Origin: Deltaproteobacteria bacterium
Lineage (GTDB): Bacteria > Desulfobacterota > BSN033 > UBA1163
Length of the DNA: 55,220 bases
Assembly: GCA_018333535.1 (NCBI GenBank)
Contig: JAGXTA010000088.1
Location: 1-55,220 of the forward strand
Direction of reading: 5' to 3'
Made by a program: the position numbers and the translations under genes. Positions within the stretch are counted from its first letter, which is position 1; each line of letters opens with the position of its first letter. Shown in pieces: positions 21,801 through 30,332 of the stretch. The notes beneath the pieces were generated by a model. The model ran no database searches, had not been told where the DNA came from, and was given only the letters and a program-made list of their open reading frames with translations.

Positions 21801-23358
21801 CATCCTCGGTGAGGGTTCCTTCCTTCAGGGATGGCATCATGCCGATAGGGTAGAGAATCTTTCCTGCTCGCTGGATCTCATCAGCCATCTCCGGAGTGGC
21901 GATCGCTTCGTCAAAATCGAGCCAACCTTCCAGAACCCGGGCGATCAGCTCCTTGCCTCCGGCGTAAGTCGCTCCGACGTCGAGGGCTTCCTTCTTCCAT
22001 TTCTCCGTGAAGACCAATATTCTGGGAGGATTTCCCTTTAACCCGATCTTGTGGTTCAGTTTCATCCTACCCACTTTGGAAAGGTCGTATCGTTCCTGAT
22101 TGAAGAAGAGATTGTGAAAGAGGTTGATCGCTGTCTCAATGGTGGGCGGATCGCCGGGCCGAAGCCTTTTGTAAATATCGATGAGGGCCCGCTCAGCTTC
22201 CTTCTCCCTGATCGATTTTCCCGGTTCGTCTCTGTTTAACTTCTCTTTCTCCTCCCGGCTCAGCTCGATTTTATCGATGACCATCGTATCCCGTAAGGAG
22301 GAGCTCACGTTGATGTTGTCGATGAAGAGGATTTCAAACCCTTCGACCTTCCTCTCCTTCACCTGGTCGAGAAATTCCTCGGTCACCTCCTCATTATACT
22401 CGGCGATCACTTCACCGGTCTCCGGATCCACCACATCCCTCGCAAGATATCTTCCCAGAAGATCCTGCGGTTCCACCGGAATGGCGGTGATCTTCGTCAT
22501 TTCCAGTCGTTTATAGGATTCTTCGGTGATCCGCCGATGCTTCTTCAGGATCACTTTGTGGGTCTCCGGGTCGAGAATATCGATCGTCGCCTTCTGTCCG
22601 ACGAGGACATCTTTTGACACCTCTTTGGAAAACTTCCCCTTCCGGAAGAGAATCTTTTCTTTGCGATAGAAGTAGTCCAACAGTTCCTGACCGGTATATT
22701 TCAGTGACCGGAGGAAAACGGTGACCGGAATCTTTCGTCGCCGGTCGATCCGGACATAGAGGAGATCCTTCTGGTCAAACTCGAAATCGATCCATGACCC
22801 CCGATAGGGAATGATGCGGGCATAGTAGAGGACCTTCCCGCCTGAATGGGGTTTGGCCTGATCCTGGTCGAAGAAGACTCCGGGGGAGCGGTGGAGCTGG
22901 CTCACGATCACCCGTTCCGTCCCGTTGATAATAAAAGTTCCGTTATCCGTCATCAAAGGGATTTCACCAAAATAGACCTCCTGCTCCTTTACGGCCTTGA
23001 TGCTCTTGGCTTTCGTCTCCTCATTCACATCCCAGACGACCAGGCGAACGGTCACTTTGATGGGAGCGGCATAGGTCATCCCCCTCAGGAGGCACTCCTC
23101 CATATCATATTTGGGCTCGGTGAATCGGTAGCTTACAAATTCGAGGGAGGCGGTTTCATAGAAATCTTTGATCGGGAAAACCGTTTTAAAGACTCCCTGA
23201 AGCCCGACAGGCTCCCGGTTTTCAGGATCCACATCGGCTTGGAGGAATTTTTCGTAAGATCTTTTTTGAACATCGATCAGATTGGAGATTTCCAGAACTT
23301 CCTTGATCTTCGAAAAATTCTTGCGATACCGGCGATAGACGGGAACAATGCTGGCCAT
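18895..23358 (-). CDS. rpoB: RNA polymerase subunit beta with L1-like insertion
   Basis: A 1487-aa beta subunit, over 100 residues longer than E. coli RpoB. Usual landmarks are intact: rifampicin region [48 protein letters not shown], and the C-terminal [13 protein letters not shown]. At about residues 443-533, between [11 protein letters not shown] and [14 protein letters not shown], there are about 90 extra residues that align with ribosomal protein L1 domain II (see separate entry). Segments on either side join normally in the family. It is transcribed with rplL upstream and rpoC downstream. A structured leader lies at 23482-23554. Confidence 0.97.
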   Translation of the reverse strand: MASIVPVYRRYRKNFSKIKEVLEISNLIDVQKRSYEKFLQADVDPENREPVGLQGVFKTVFPIKDFYETASLEFVSYRFTEPKYDMEECLLRGMTYAAPIKVTVRLVVWDVNEETKAKSIKAVKEQEVYFGEIPLMTDNGTFIINGTERVIVSQLHRSPGVFFDQDQAKPHSGGKVLYYARIIPYRGSWIDFEFDQKDLLYVRIDRRRKIPVTVFLRSLKYTGQELLDYFYRKEKILFRKGKFSKEVSKDVLVGQKATIDILDPETHKVILKKHRRITEESYKRLEMTKITAIPVEPQDLLGRYLARDVVDPETGEVIAEYNEEVTEEFLDQVKERKVEGFEILFIDNINVSSSLRDTMVIDKIELSREEKEKLNRDEPGKSIREKEAERALIDIYKRLRPGDPPTIETAINLFHNLFFNQERYDLSKVGRMKLNHKIGLKGNPPRILVFTEKWKKEALDVGATYAGGKELIARVLEGWLDFDEAIATPEMADEIQRAGKILYPIGMMPSLKEGTLTEDVRGRVRKILEDEKATLRRRDVLEVVKYLIRLKDGQGSVDDIDHLGNRRVRTVGELLENQYHIGLVRIERAIKERMSLQDIETLMPHDLINSKPLSAVIKEFFGSSQLSQFMDQTNPLSEITHKRRLSALGPGGLTRERAGFEVRDVHPTHYGRICPIETPEGPNIGLITSLSTYARVNDYGFIETPYREVVNGKVTNHIRYLFALDEEEEIDGQKPAIAQANAPLDREGRFTVPLVSARRGGEFVMVRPEEIRYMDVSPKQLVSVGTSLIPFLENDDANRALMGSNMQRQAVPLLKTDAPLIGTGMEGIVARDSGVAIVSKRDGVVEDVDASRIVIRADEDGQKVNDSGVDIYTLIKYKRSNQNTCMNQRPIVRVGEQVKKGEVIADGPATDMGELALGQNVLVAFMPWGGYNFEDSILISERLLKEDTYTSIHIEEQECMARDTKLGKEEITCDIPNVGEEALKDLDESGIVRIGAEVKPGDILVGKVTPKGETQLSPEEKLLRAIFGEKAGDVRDTSLRVPHGIEGIVIDAKVFSRKGQEKDERMKAIEEQERARLLKNQADEIRIIQNSTRRKIGKYLIDKKAAHRIADEKKNRIFLEAKDRISEEHLFTLPFDRLKEIDVIEGKRVLQEVHQFLDHAELQINVVKGVFSDKLAKLKKGDELAPGVIKSVKVYVAMKRKLSVGDKVSGRHGNKGIISRVLPEEDMPYLEDGTPVDVILNPLGVPSRMNVGQILETHLGWAAKGLGWRIAEYLEKSYNPKILRRRIKEIYSSREVNEYLEQATDEEVTELARTLGKGIYISVPVFDGASEEEIKEHLDKAGLPVSGQTILYDGRTGDPFHHKVTVGYMYLLKLHHLVDEKIHARSIGPYSLVTQQPLGGKAQFGGQRLGEMEVWALEAYGAAHSLQEFLTVKSDDVAGRTRVYEAIVKGEHTLESGLPESFNVLVKELQSLCLDTELLEEKREEIS
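21760..22032 (-). other. L1-domain-II-like insertion inside RpoB
   Basis: This stretch encodes RpoB residues about 443-533. It matches RplA of the same operon (residues 73-156): Rilv[78 protein letters not shown] and [16 protein letters not shown]. My hand count is about 39 identities in 83 aligned positions with one single-residue gap. In typical beta subunits the flanking segments are joined by about ten residues. Domain II is the outer, Rossmann-like lobe of L1. The insertion point is near E. coli residue 420, at the end of the beta lobe (from memory). Its role is unknown. Confidence 0.85.
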
Positions 23359-23481
23359 ATGGACTCCTTCCTCAAATAAAAAGTCCCCTCCCTTTCGGAC
23401 TTCTTAACCTATACGGCTCTGTCCTTCCGGGAAGAGACAATGATGTCCCACAATAAACTTTTTCGTAAATCCTTTGCCTCA

Positions 23482-23554
23482 GTCATATAGCCGTTTCTCA
23501 GATCCTCGCCTTATCAAATGACGTTGAGACGACGAGGGGATGTGACTATATGAC
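23482..23554 (-). promoter_or_regulatory. Structured leader between rplL and rpoB
   Basis: In the 300-nt gap between rplL and rpoB, GTCATATAG (23482-23490) and CTATATGAC (23546-23554) form a perfect 9-bp outer stem. A weaker inner CCTCG/CGAGG pairing follows, giving a hairpin of about 73 nt. In E. coli the equivalent gap holds an attenuator and an RNase III site, so a similar partial-termination or processing role is plausible. I see no U-tract directly after it on the minus strand; the nearest T-run is upstream of the hairpin. The rest of the gap shows no gene. Confidence 0.5.
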
Positions 23555-23658
23555 AATTTAAAAAAACCGCCCTCAACAACCCTGGAAGCCTCCGTGCCTA
23601 CCGGCAGGGAGGTCTGATCAGGAGATTCATCCCGCTCTTTCAAAGATGGCGCTTTAAC

Positions 23659-24048
23659 CTATTTTACTTCGACCGTTCCGCCGCCTTCTTCTAACTTCTT
23701 CTTCATCGTTGCGGCTTCTTCTTTGGTGACGCCCTCTTTAACGGGTTTCGGAATGCCTTCGACCAGATCTTTGGCCTCTTTCAGCCCTAATCCAGTCAAC
23801 TCTCTCACCACCTTGATGACCTGAATCTTCTTGTCGCCAAAACCGGTCAGAATCACATCAAATTCCGTCTTTTCTTCTTTGGGAGCTGCTTCCGCTCCCG
23901 CGCCTGCTCCGGCTGCCGGAAAAGCCGCCACGGCCATTGGGGCAGCTGCCTTGACTCCTAACTTCTCCTCAAGGACCTTCACCAGGTCCCTGGCTTCCAG
24001 CAAGGTGAGAGTGCTGATCTCTTCTGCAATTTTTTGAATATCCGCCAT
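23659..24048 (-). CDS. rplL: Ribosomal protein L7/L12
   Basis: A 129-aa stalk protein that recruits translation GTPases. It has the N-terminal dimerisation domain ([23 protein letters not shown]), an Ala/Gly/Pro-rich hinge (about residues 38-58), and the C-terminal domain ([20 protein letters not shown] to [13 protein letters not shown]). Length and order are standard. It lies between rplJ and rpoB. Confidence 0.98.
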   Translation of the reverse strand: MADIQKIAEEISTLTLLEARDLVKVLEEKLGVKAAAPMAVAAFPAAGAGAGAEAAPKEEKTEFDVILTGFGDKKIQVIKVVRELTGLGLKEAKDLVEGIPKPVKEGVTKEEAATMKKKLEEGGGTVEVK

Positions 24049-24074
24049 TGAAAAATCCTCCTATCTGTTTAATT

Positions 24075-24172
24075 AGAGAGTGGAACGTAGAAAGTAGAGG
24101 GTAGTTTAAAAAAAGAAAATCCCTCTTTTACCTTCCACTTTCCACTTTCCACGTTCTACTCTCTACTCTCCA
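24075..24172. repeat. 7-bp-period inverted array (B), rplJ-rplL gap
   Basis: The left arm (24075-24105) is TGGAACG/TAGAAAG/TAGAGGG/TAG. The right arm (24128-24172) is CCTTCCACTTTCCACTTTCC continuing into ACGTTCTACTCTCTACTCTC. The right arm runs into rplJ, so the last four codons of L10 (Glu-Ser-Arg-Glu) and its stop are written in the repeat sequence. Confidence 0.82.
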
Positions 24173-24689
24173 ACTGGGCCAGTTGATCGGCCCGGGCATC
24201 AATCACACCGACGACCTGCTGAAGGCCGCTCAGGATGACTCCTGCCAGTTCCTGTGCTGGAGCCTGTATTCCTCCAAGGATCTGGGCCAGCAAAATCTCC
24301 CGGGAGGGCATCGTAGCTAAGGCCTTAATCTCGTCGGGCGGGATCACCCTCCCCTGAATCAGACCGACCTTGATCTCAAGTTTAGGCTGTGTTTTAACAA
24401 ACTCCGACAATATCTTTGCCAGAGAAACCGGGTCGCCATAGGAAATGGCGATCGCTGTCGGCCCCTTGAAATGATCGTTCAGTTTCTCCAGATCCGTCCC
24501 TTTGGCCGCCAGCTTCATCACTGTATTCTTCACGACATGATAGGAGATCTTTTCCTCCCTAAAACGCCGTCTCAGGGTGTTGATCTGATCCACATTCAGG
24601 CCACGGTAATGGGTCAGGACCGCAGATTGAAATCCTTCCACCTTCTTTGAGAAATCGGTTACAACTTGTCTCTTCTCATTTCGGTTCAA
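24156..24689 (-). CDS. rplJ: Ribosomal protein L10
   Basis: A 177-aa base of the L7/L12 stalk. Family segments are present: MNRNEKRQVVTDFSKKVEGF, AVLTHYRGLNVDQINTLRR, YHVVKNTVMKLAAKGT, and FKGPTAIAISYGDP. The C-terminal helix that binds L7/L12 is present. The final ESRE residues and the stop codon come from a 7-bp-period repeat array, suggesting the array was inserted at or has eroded the original 3' end. Confidence 0.97.
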   Translation of the reverse strand: MNRNEKRQVVTDFSKKVEGFQSAVLTHYRGLNVDQINTLRRRFREEKISYHVVKNTVMKLAAKGTDLEKLNDHFKGPTAIAISYGDPVSLAKILSEFVKTQPKLEIKVGLIQGRVIPPDEIKALATMPSREILLAQILGGIQAPAQELAGVILSGLQQVVGVIDARADQLAQLESRE

Positions 24690-24721
24690 TGAACTCCACC
24701 TCCTCGATGAGGTCGTATTTA

Positions 24722-24815
24722 TGAATTAGGAAGCCAGGAATCATGGAAACCATGAATAAAGAATTTGGGGTTTAGAATTTGAATTTTTCCTGGATTCCTT
24801 GTTTCCTTATTAGGC
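24722..24815. repeat. 8-bp-period inverted array (E), rplA-rplJ gap
   Basis: The left arm (24722-24764) has an 8-bp rhythm: AATTAGGA/AGCCAGGA/ATCATGGA/AACCATGA. The right arm (24784-24815) is the inverse: TTTCCTGG/ATTCCTTG/TTTCCTTA. The rplA stop (24810-24812) lies at the outer edge of the right arm. Confidence 0.78.
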
Positions 24816-25517
24816 TTTTAAAGCCCCTCTGATCTGGCTTGGATCGATTTTGATCCCCGGCCCCATCGTTGTGGACAGGGCAATGCTTCGCAAATAGACT
24901 CCCTTGCTGGTGGGAGGTTTGGCGCGGAGAATCACATCCAGAAGGGTTTTGATATTTTCCAACAAACGATTCAGGCCGAAAGAAACCTTTCCCACGGGGA
25001 CATGCACCACCCCTGCCTTCTCCACTTTAAACTCCACCTTCCCTGCCTTAATCTCTTTGATCGCCCTCTCCAGGTCAAAAGTGACGGTGCCCACCTTCGG
25101 ATTGGGCATCAGTCCGCGAGGCCCCAGGATCTTTCCAAGTTTGCTGACCTGTCCCATGATGTCCGGAGTGGCGATGGCTTTGTCAAATTCCAGCCATCCC
25201 TTTGAAATCTTCTCGATGAGTTCCTCGGCTCCCACAATATCGGCGCCAGCATCCAGGGCCTCCTTCTCCTTCTGGCCCTTGGCAAAGGCTAGCACTCTCA
25301 CCTTCTTGCCCGTTCCATTGGGGAGGACCACCGTGCCCCGAACCATCTGATCCGGTTTCTTCGGGTCCACTCCGAGACGGATGGCCACATCCACCCCTTC
25401 ATCGAATTTGGCATAGGCCGTCTCCAGAAGGAGCTTTACCCCTTCTTCCAGTTCAAACCTTTTGTCTCGATCCACCTTGGTTCTTGCCTCTGAATATTTT
25501 TTCCCTTGATTTGCCAT
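24810..25517 (-). CDS. rplA: Ribosomal protein L1
   Basis: A 235-aa L1-stalk protein. The ATG at 25517 ([12 protein letters not shown]) is chosen over an upstream in-frame extension because it matches the family N-terminus. Domain I flanks domain II, which covers about residues 70-157 and contains [18 protein letters not shown], the [15 protein letters not shown] signature and [15 protein letters not shown]. In other bacteria L1 binds its own mRNA and represses the rplKA message; I have not identified the site here. The domain II sequence is also found, diverged, inside RpoB of this operon. Confidence 0.97.
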   Translation of the reverse strand: MANQGKKYSEARTKVDRDKRFELEEGVKLLLETAYAKFDEGVDVAIRLGVDPKKPDQMVRGTVVLPNGTGKKVRVLAFAKGQKEKEALDAGADIVGAEELIEKISKGWLEFDKAIATPDIMGQVSKLGKILGPRGLMPNPKVGTVTFDLERAIKEIKAGKVEFKVEKAGVVHVPVGKVSFGLNRLLENIKTLLDVILRAKPPTSKGVYLRSIALSTTMGPGIKIDPSQIRGALKA

Positions 25518-25527
25518 TTTCCTTCTC

Positions 25528-25950
25528 TCAAATAACTTCCAGACCCATGCTCCTTGCCGTTCCCTCGACCGTGCGAATCGCCCCTTCCAGATCCACTGCA
25601 TTGAGGTCTTTCAGTTTGATCTGGGCGATCTCTTTCACCTGGTCTTGGGTCACTTTGCCCACTTTGTTTCGATTTGGTTCACCTGATCCCTTGACAATCT
25701 TAGCCGCTCGCTTCAACAGGACGGAGGCAGGGGGTGTCTTTGTCACAAAAGCAAAGGAACGATCGGAATAGATGGTGATCACTGCGGGGATGATCATTCC
25801 TTCCTGCGACTGGGTGCGGGCGTTAAAGGCTTTGCAAAATTCCATGATGTTCACCCCGTGCTGCCCCAACGCCGGCCCCACCGGAGGAGAGGGATTCGCC
25901 TGCCCTGCTTGAATCTGAAGCTTCACCATTCCCACGACTTTCTTTGCCAT
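25528..25950 (-). CDS. rplK: Ribosomal protein L11
   Basis: A 140-aa protein of the GTPase-associated centre. It has the conserved N-terminus ([42 protein letters not shown]) and the C-terminal rRNA-binding domain ending [11 protein letters not shown]. It is 10 nt from rplA. Upstream, between it and nusG, sits a 90-bp MITE-like palindromic element. Confidence 0.98.
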   Translation of the reverse strand: MAKKVVGMVKLQIQAGQANPSPPVGPALGQHGVNIMEFCKAFNARTQSQEGMIIPAVITIYSDRSFAFVTKTPPASVLLKRAAKIVKGSGEPNRNKVGKVTQDQVKEIAQIKLKDLNAVDLEGAIRTVEGTARSMGLEVI

Positions 25951-25956
25951 GCTTCA

Positions 25957-26046
25957 CCCCGTTAGAAAGCCCCGCCATGGATGGCAGGGATATAAATATT
26001 TGCTCATGATGGAAGGCAAAATGAAAGCCCCGTCTTTCTAACGGGG
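25957..26046. mobile_element. MITE-like element, copy 1 (90 bp), nusG-rplK gap
   Basis: It is bounded by perfect 13-bp terminal inverted repeats, CCCCGTTAGAAAG (25957-25969) and CTTTCTAACGGGG (26034-26046), with short internal palindromes (GCCATGGATGGC). A second copy with the same ends and a different interior occurs at 49312-49412. It is non-coding and sits inside the nusG-rplK transcript, where it would form a long hairpin. Confidence 0.8.
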
Positions 26047-26065
26047 ATCACGCCTCCGATTACAA

Positions 26066-26596
26066 TTAATTTCTTTCCACCTGAATAAAATCCAGTTCGA
26101 CCGGTGTCGACCTTCCGAAGATCGAAACCAGAACCTTCAATTTCCTTTTGTCCGGCTTAACCTCTTCGATCGTTCCAATAAAGTTGACAAAGGGACCGTC
26201 AATCACCCGGACGCTATCGCCCTCATTGAAAGAGACTTTTGGCTTTGCCTTTGAAACGCCGTCCTTCATTTGGGACAGAATATCCTCCACCTCTTTCTCC
26301 GAAAGAGGAAGCGGTTTGATGCTGTCGCCGGCGAAACCGGTAATCTTCGGCGTCTCCTTTACGATGTGCCAGGTCTCCTCATTCAACTCCATCTGAACCA
26401 GCAGATATCCCGGAAAGATCTTTCTCTGGGAGGTCTTCTTCTTCCCCTTCGCCAATTCCACGACGGTTTCTGTTGGGATGAGGATGGAAGAAAAATATTT
26501 ATCTTTTCCGAGGTTCTTGATGCGTTCCTCTAAATTCTGCTTCGCCCTGTTCTCGAAACCCGAATAGGTGTGAATGACATACCACTGAAGTCCCAT
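26066..26596 (-). CDS. nusG: Transcription elongation/antitermination factor NusG
   Basis: A 176-aa factor that binds RNA polymerase and links it to Rho or the ribosome. The N-terminal NGN domain ([29 protein letters not shown]) is followed by the C-terminal KOW domain ([20 protein letters not shown]). Length is standard. It lies between secE and rplK in the usual order. Confidence 0.97.
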   Translation of the reverse strand: MGLQWYVIHTYSGFENRAKQNLEERIKNLGKDKYFSSILIPTETVVELAKGKKKTSQRKIFPGYLLVQMELNEETWHIVKETPKITGFAGDSIKPLPLSEKEVEDILSQMKDGVSKAKPKVSFNEGDSVRVIDGPFVNFIGTIEEVKPDKRKLKVLVSIFGRSTPVELDFIQVERN

Positions 26597-26665
26597 AATC
26601 GCTGCTATCTCCGACCTGTTGGATAGGGTTTGATGAAGCCAAATCCGGTTTGGCCTTAGGGTCTA

Positions 26666-26884
26666 TTAACTGCCCGCCTTCTTCAATAATTCCCGGATGA
26701 GGCTGGACAAGCCTGAATCGACAATGCCCAGGAAGAGGGCGATGATGAAAACAGCGACAAGAACCACAGCCGTCCCGGCAAGAGCATCCTTCCTTGATGG
26801 CCAGGTGACCTTTTTTAACTCGGTTTTCACTTCCCTTAAAAACTGTTTGGCCCCTTCAAATTTTTCTCTGAAAGAAAATGTCAT
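26666..26884 (-). CDS. secE: Preprotein translocase subunit SecE
   Basis: A 72-aa single-helix SecE. The typical amphipathic segment (FLREVKTELKKVTWPSRKDA) precedes one membrane helix (AVVLVAVFIIALFLGIVDSGL). The ATG at 26884 gives a normal short SecE; a TTG at 26914 would add ten residues and is less likely. It stabilises SecY in the translocon. It lies between tRNA-Trp and nusG, as in E. coli-type clusters. Confidence 0.92.
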   Translation of the reverse strand: MTFSFREKFEGAKQFLREVKTELKKVTWPSRKDALAGTAVVLVAVFIIALFLGIVDSGLSSLIRELLKKAGS

Positions 26885-26993
26885 CCGTTCAACTCTTTCT
26901 GAGGCGCGCCTCAAACATTCCCTTCAATACCCTGTGTCCAGCCCTGCCCCATCCGATGTCCATGTATTCTCTAAGATAGATATCATGGGCACA

Positions 26994-27070
26994 TGGCAGG
27001 CCAGGAGGGATTCGAACCCCCATCACCCGGATTTGGAGTCCGGTGCTCTATCCGTTAGAGCTACTGGCCT
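26994..27070 (-). tRNA. tRNA-Trp (CCA anticodon), CCA end encoded
   Basis: A 77-nt cloverleaf starting AGGCCAGTAGCTC, with anticodon CCA in the loop of a GGACT/AATCC stem region, T-arm GGTTCGAATCC and an encoded 3' CCA. It lies between rpmG and secE. Confidence 0.95.
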
Positions 27071-27077
27071 GTATCCG

Positions 27078-27166
27078 GTGAGTGGATAGTAGAATGTAGA
27101 ACGTGGCTTTCAGACCAGAATATTTTTTATCCCGCCACCTTCTACTTTCCACCTGCCACGTTCACT
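27078..27166. repeat. 7-bp-period inverted array (C), after rpmG
   Basis: The left arm (27078-27107) is GTGGATA/GTAGAAT/GTAGAAC/GTGGC. The right arm (27132-27166) contains TTCTAC/TTTCCAC/CTGCCAC/GTTCAC. It ends 2 nt before the rpmG stop codon on the minus strand, so it begins right after that gene and precedes tRNA-Trp. Confidence 0.78.
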
Positions 27167-27168
27167 CC

Positions 27169-27318
27169 TTATTTTGTCTCTTTGTGAACCGTATGCTTTC
27201 GACAGAAGCGACAATACTTCTTTAACTCCAGTTTATCCGGAGTTGTCCGTTTATTTTTGGTGGTGGAGTAATTCCTCCGTTTACATTCCGTACAGGCCAT
27301 GTTTAAAATATTTCTCAT
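27169..27318 (-). CDS. rpmG: Ribosomal protein L33
   Basis: A 49-aa gene that is easy to miss because of its size. The product begins [20 protein letters not shown] and ends with [15 protein letters not shown], the standard bacterial L33 layout. Two CxxC pairs (CTEC and CRFC) form the zinc-binding form of L33. It sits between tuf and tRNA-Trp on the same strand, a common location. A start at the internal Met7 is possible but the family normally begins at the upstream Met. Confidence 0.95.
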   Translation of the reverse strand: MRNILNMACTECKRRNYSTTKNKRTTPDKLELKKYCRFCRKHTVHKETK

Positions 27319-27381
27319 TCACACAACTCCAGACAAAAATTTCGAATTTAAATTCGCCCCGGGAGAAGGCTCCCGCGGGGT

Positions 27382-28581
<1,200 letters not shown>

Positions 28582-28635
28582 GGCTCATTCCCTCCTTGTC
28601 TTCTTGAAGAAAATTATCGAATCTGTTCCTCGCTA

Positions 28636-28711
<76 letters not shown>

Positions 28712-28793
28712 AAAACCAAAGAAAAAACCTGCCAAAAAGGAAAGACAGGTTCCCGGATATATTCATCAAATTAACAATACAAATTGATTGCTT

Positions 28794-28869
28794 TGGAGCG
28801 GGAAACGGGGCTCGAACCCGCGACCCTCAGCTTGGAAGGCTGATGCTCTACCAACTGAGCTACTCCCGC
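28794..28869 (-). tRNA. tRNA-Gly (TCC anticodon)
   Basis: A 76-nt cloverleaf starting GCGGGAGTAGCTCAGTTGG. Anticodon loop CTTCCAA sits in a TCAGC/GCTGA stem, the T-arm contains GGTTCGAGCC, and CCA is encoded. Confidence 0.95.
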
Positions 28870-29046
28870 CTTATCGAAACATATAAAACTTTTAATCAAA
28901 ATGCGTCCGGTCAATAAGCCCACGAAAACTTCCCTGGATAACTCATGGATAATATTTAGCTTGTTTAAATCGTTGAACCAAATTTCCCTCCTCATGTCGG
29001 GGAAAGGTTCTCATCCTCCATACCTTCCATCCCTTAAAAATAAACC

Positions 29047-29131
29047 TGGTGGAGAGGGGAGGATTCGAACCTCCGAAGGCGTCGCCAACAGATTTACAGT
29101 CTGTCCCCTTTGGCCGCTCGGGAACCTCTCC
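29047..29131 (-). tRNA. tRNA-Tyr (GTA anticodon)
   Basis: An 85-nt tRNA with a long variable arm, starting GGAGAGGTTCCCGAGCGG. The anticodon region is ACTGTAAATC (GTA), the T-arm contains GGTTCGAATCC, and CCA is encoded. It is the first gene of the tRNA-tuf transcript. Confidence 0.95.
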
Positions 29132-29240
29132 GAATCGATATCACTATTTTTGGATTGAGCAAATTCCTCCCGGCAAAGAAAAAGACTGGGAAATCAACGA
29201 GTTACATAAGTGGAACAAAGATCAACATGAATTTGAACTT

Positions 29241-29273
29241 ATTATATTTAACAAAATTTAATTCCTTTGTCAA
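29241..29273 (-). promoter_or_regulatory. Promoter of the tRNA-tuf-secE operon
   Basis: On the minus strand a consensus -35 TTGACA (29273-29268) is followed by TAAATATAAT. A -10 of TAAATA gives 17-bp spacing; the better TATAAT (29246-29241) gives 21 bp, which is long. The flanks are very AT-rich. It is about 110 nt upstream of tRNA-Tyr. Confidence 0.6.
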
Positions 29274-29309
29274 GAGAATTTTTTAAAAAAAACGCTCATT
29301 TTCCATACT

Positions 29310-30227
29310 TTAGGCGCCCCATTCCTTTCCCCTGTCTTTGATGAAATGGGTGAAGGTTTTAATGGTTGGGTTAGTCCGCTCTTCCTTCAAAAAGAGAAGG
29401 GCCACCTGAAGGCTGAGCTTCTCATCCAGAGAAACCATTTTGATCAGCCCTCTTTTGGCCTCTTCTTCTGCAATTCTCTTGACAATTATTGAAACACCCT
29501 TCCCTTCTGAAACCCACTGTTTGATAAATTCCGAACTGCCTGCTTCAATGAGCAGCAAGGGGCGAATCCCCAACTCCTGAAATGCCTTAAGAACGATTTT
29601 CCTGGTCGTCGATCCTTTCGCCCGAATGATAAAAGGGAATTTCCTGATGGCTTTTAGGGAGATTTTCTCCCTTTTTGCCATGGGATGTGAGGGGGAAACA
29701 ATAAGGACGAGATCCTCTCTTAAGAACGGAATCGATTCAAGTTTGAAGGGAATCTTTGTCATTCCGATGAGCGCCACATCATTCCGGTAAGCCGTTAGGC
29801 TTTTTTCAATCTCTTCGGAATTCCCGACATCCAGTGCGATCTTGATGGAGGGATAGAGGTTCTGAAATCCGGAGAGAAGCGTCGGCATCAGGCATCTCGA
29901 GTAGGATTCGGTCGTCCCTATTCTCAAGAGACCGTGATGTTCCTTTTTCAAGCGCCCGAGGTGACTCTCGACCCCCCTGATATGGTTGGAAATTTTATGA
30001 GCGGATTTAAAAAGGATCTTACCCGCCTCGCTTAGATGAAATCCGCCCCTGCCCCTTTCAATGAGCCTCATTCCCACCTTATGCTCAAGTCCCTTGATGT
30101 GTTTGGTTACGGCGGGCTGTGAGACAAACAATTCTTCCGCGGCCTTAGTAAAACTCCTGTGTCTTACCACCTCATGGAAGACGAGCAAAGAATTGATCGA
30201 ATCGCGTAAAGGTTTTCTCTTTTCCAT
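29310..30227 (-). CDS. LysR-family regulator of the UbiD cluster
   Basis: A 305-aa LysR regulator, divergent from the UbiD cluster. The N-terminal HTH (FTKAAEELFVSQPAVTKHIKGL) and C-terminal effector domain (LRIGTTESYSRCLMP onward) are complete. A perfect 15-bp palindrome with T-N11-A spacing sits 7 bp before its start codon and about 64 bp upstream of the predicted transcription start of the UbiD operon. That is the classic place for LysR self-control and activation of the divergent operon. The inducer is unknown, probably an aromatic compound or its product. Confidence 0.9.
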   Translation of the reverse strand: MEKRKPLRDSINSLLVFHEVVRHRSFTKAAEELFVSQPAVTKHIKGLEHKVGMRLIERGRGGFHLSEAGKILFKSAHKISNHIRGVESHLGRLKKEHHGLLRIGTTESYSRCLMPTLLSGFQNLYPSIKIALDVGNSEEIEKSLTAYRNDVALIGMTKIPFKLESIPFLREDLVLIVSPSHPMAKREKISLKAIRKFPFIIRAKGSTTRKIVLKAFQELGIRPLLLIEAGSSEFIKQWVSEGKGVSIIVKRIAEEEAKRGLIKMVSLDEKLSLQVALLFLKEERTNPTIKTFTHFIKDRGKEWGA

Positions 30228-30233
30228 TCGATT

Positions 30234-30248
30234 ATAACCTCAGGTTAT
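30234..30248. promoter_or_regulatory. LysR operator palindrome
   Basis: ATAACCTCAGGTTAT is a perfect 7-1-7 inverted repeat containing T-N11-A, the LysR-box pattern. It lies between the divergent lysR and UbiD genes at about -64 relative to the predicted start of the UbiD transcript. Confidence 0.75.
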
Positions 30249-30269
30249 TTAAACATAAAAACAAATGAA

Positions 30270-30298
30270 TTGACAAGGGGGGCCTATAAAAGGATAAT
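30270..30298 (+). promoter_or_regulatory. Sigma-70-type promoter of the UbiD cluster
   Basis: TTGACA (30270-30275), 17-bp spacer, GATAAT (30293-30298): a near-consensus promoter, 34 nt upstream of the first UbiD gene's start codon. Confidence 0.75.
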
Positions 30299-30332
30299 GG
30301 CAGGACTTTATCGCATGAAAAAGGGGGATGTT

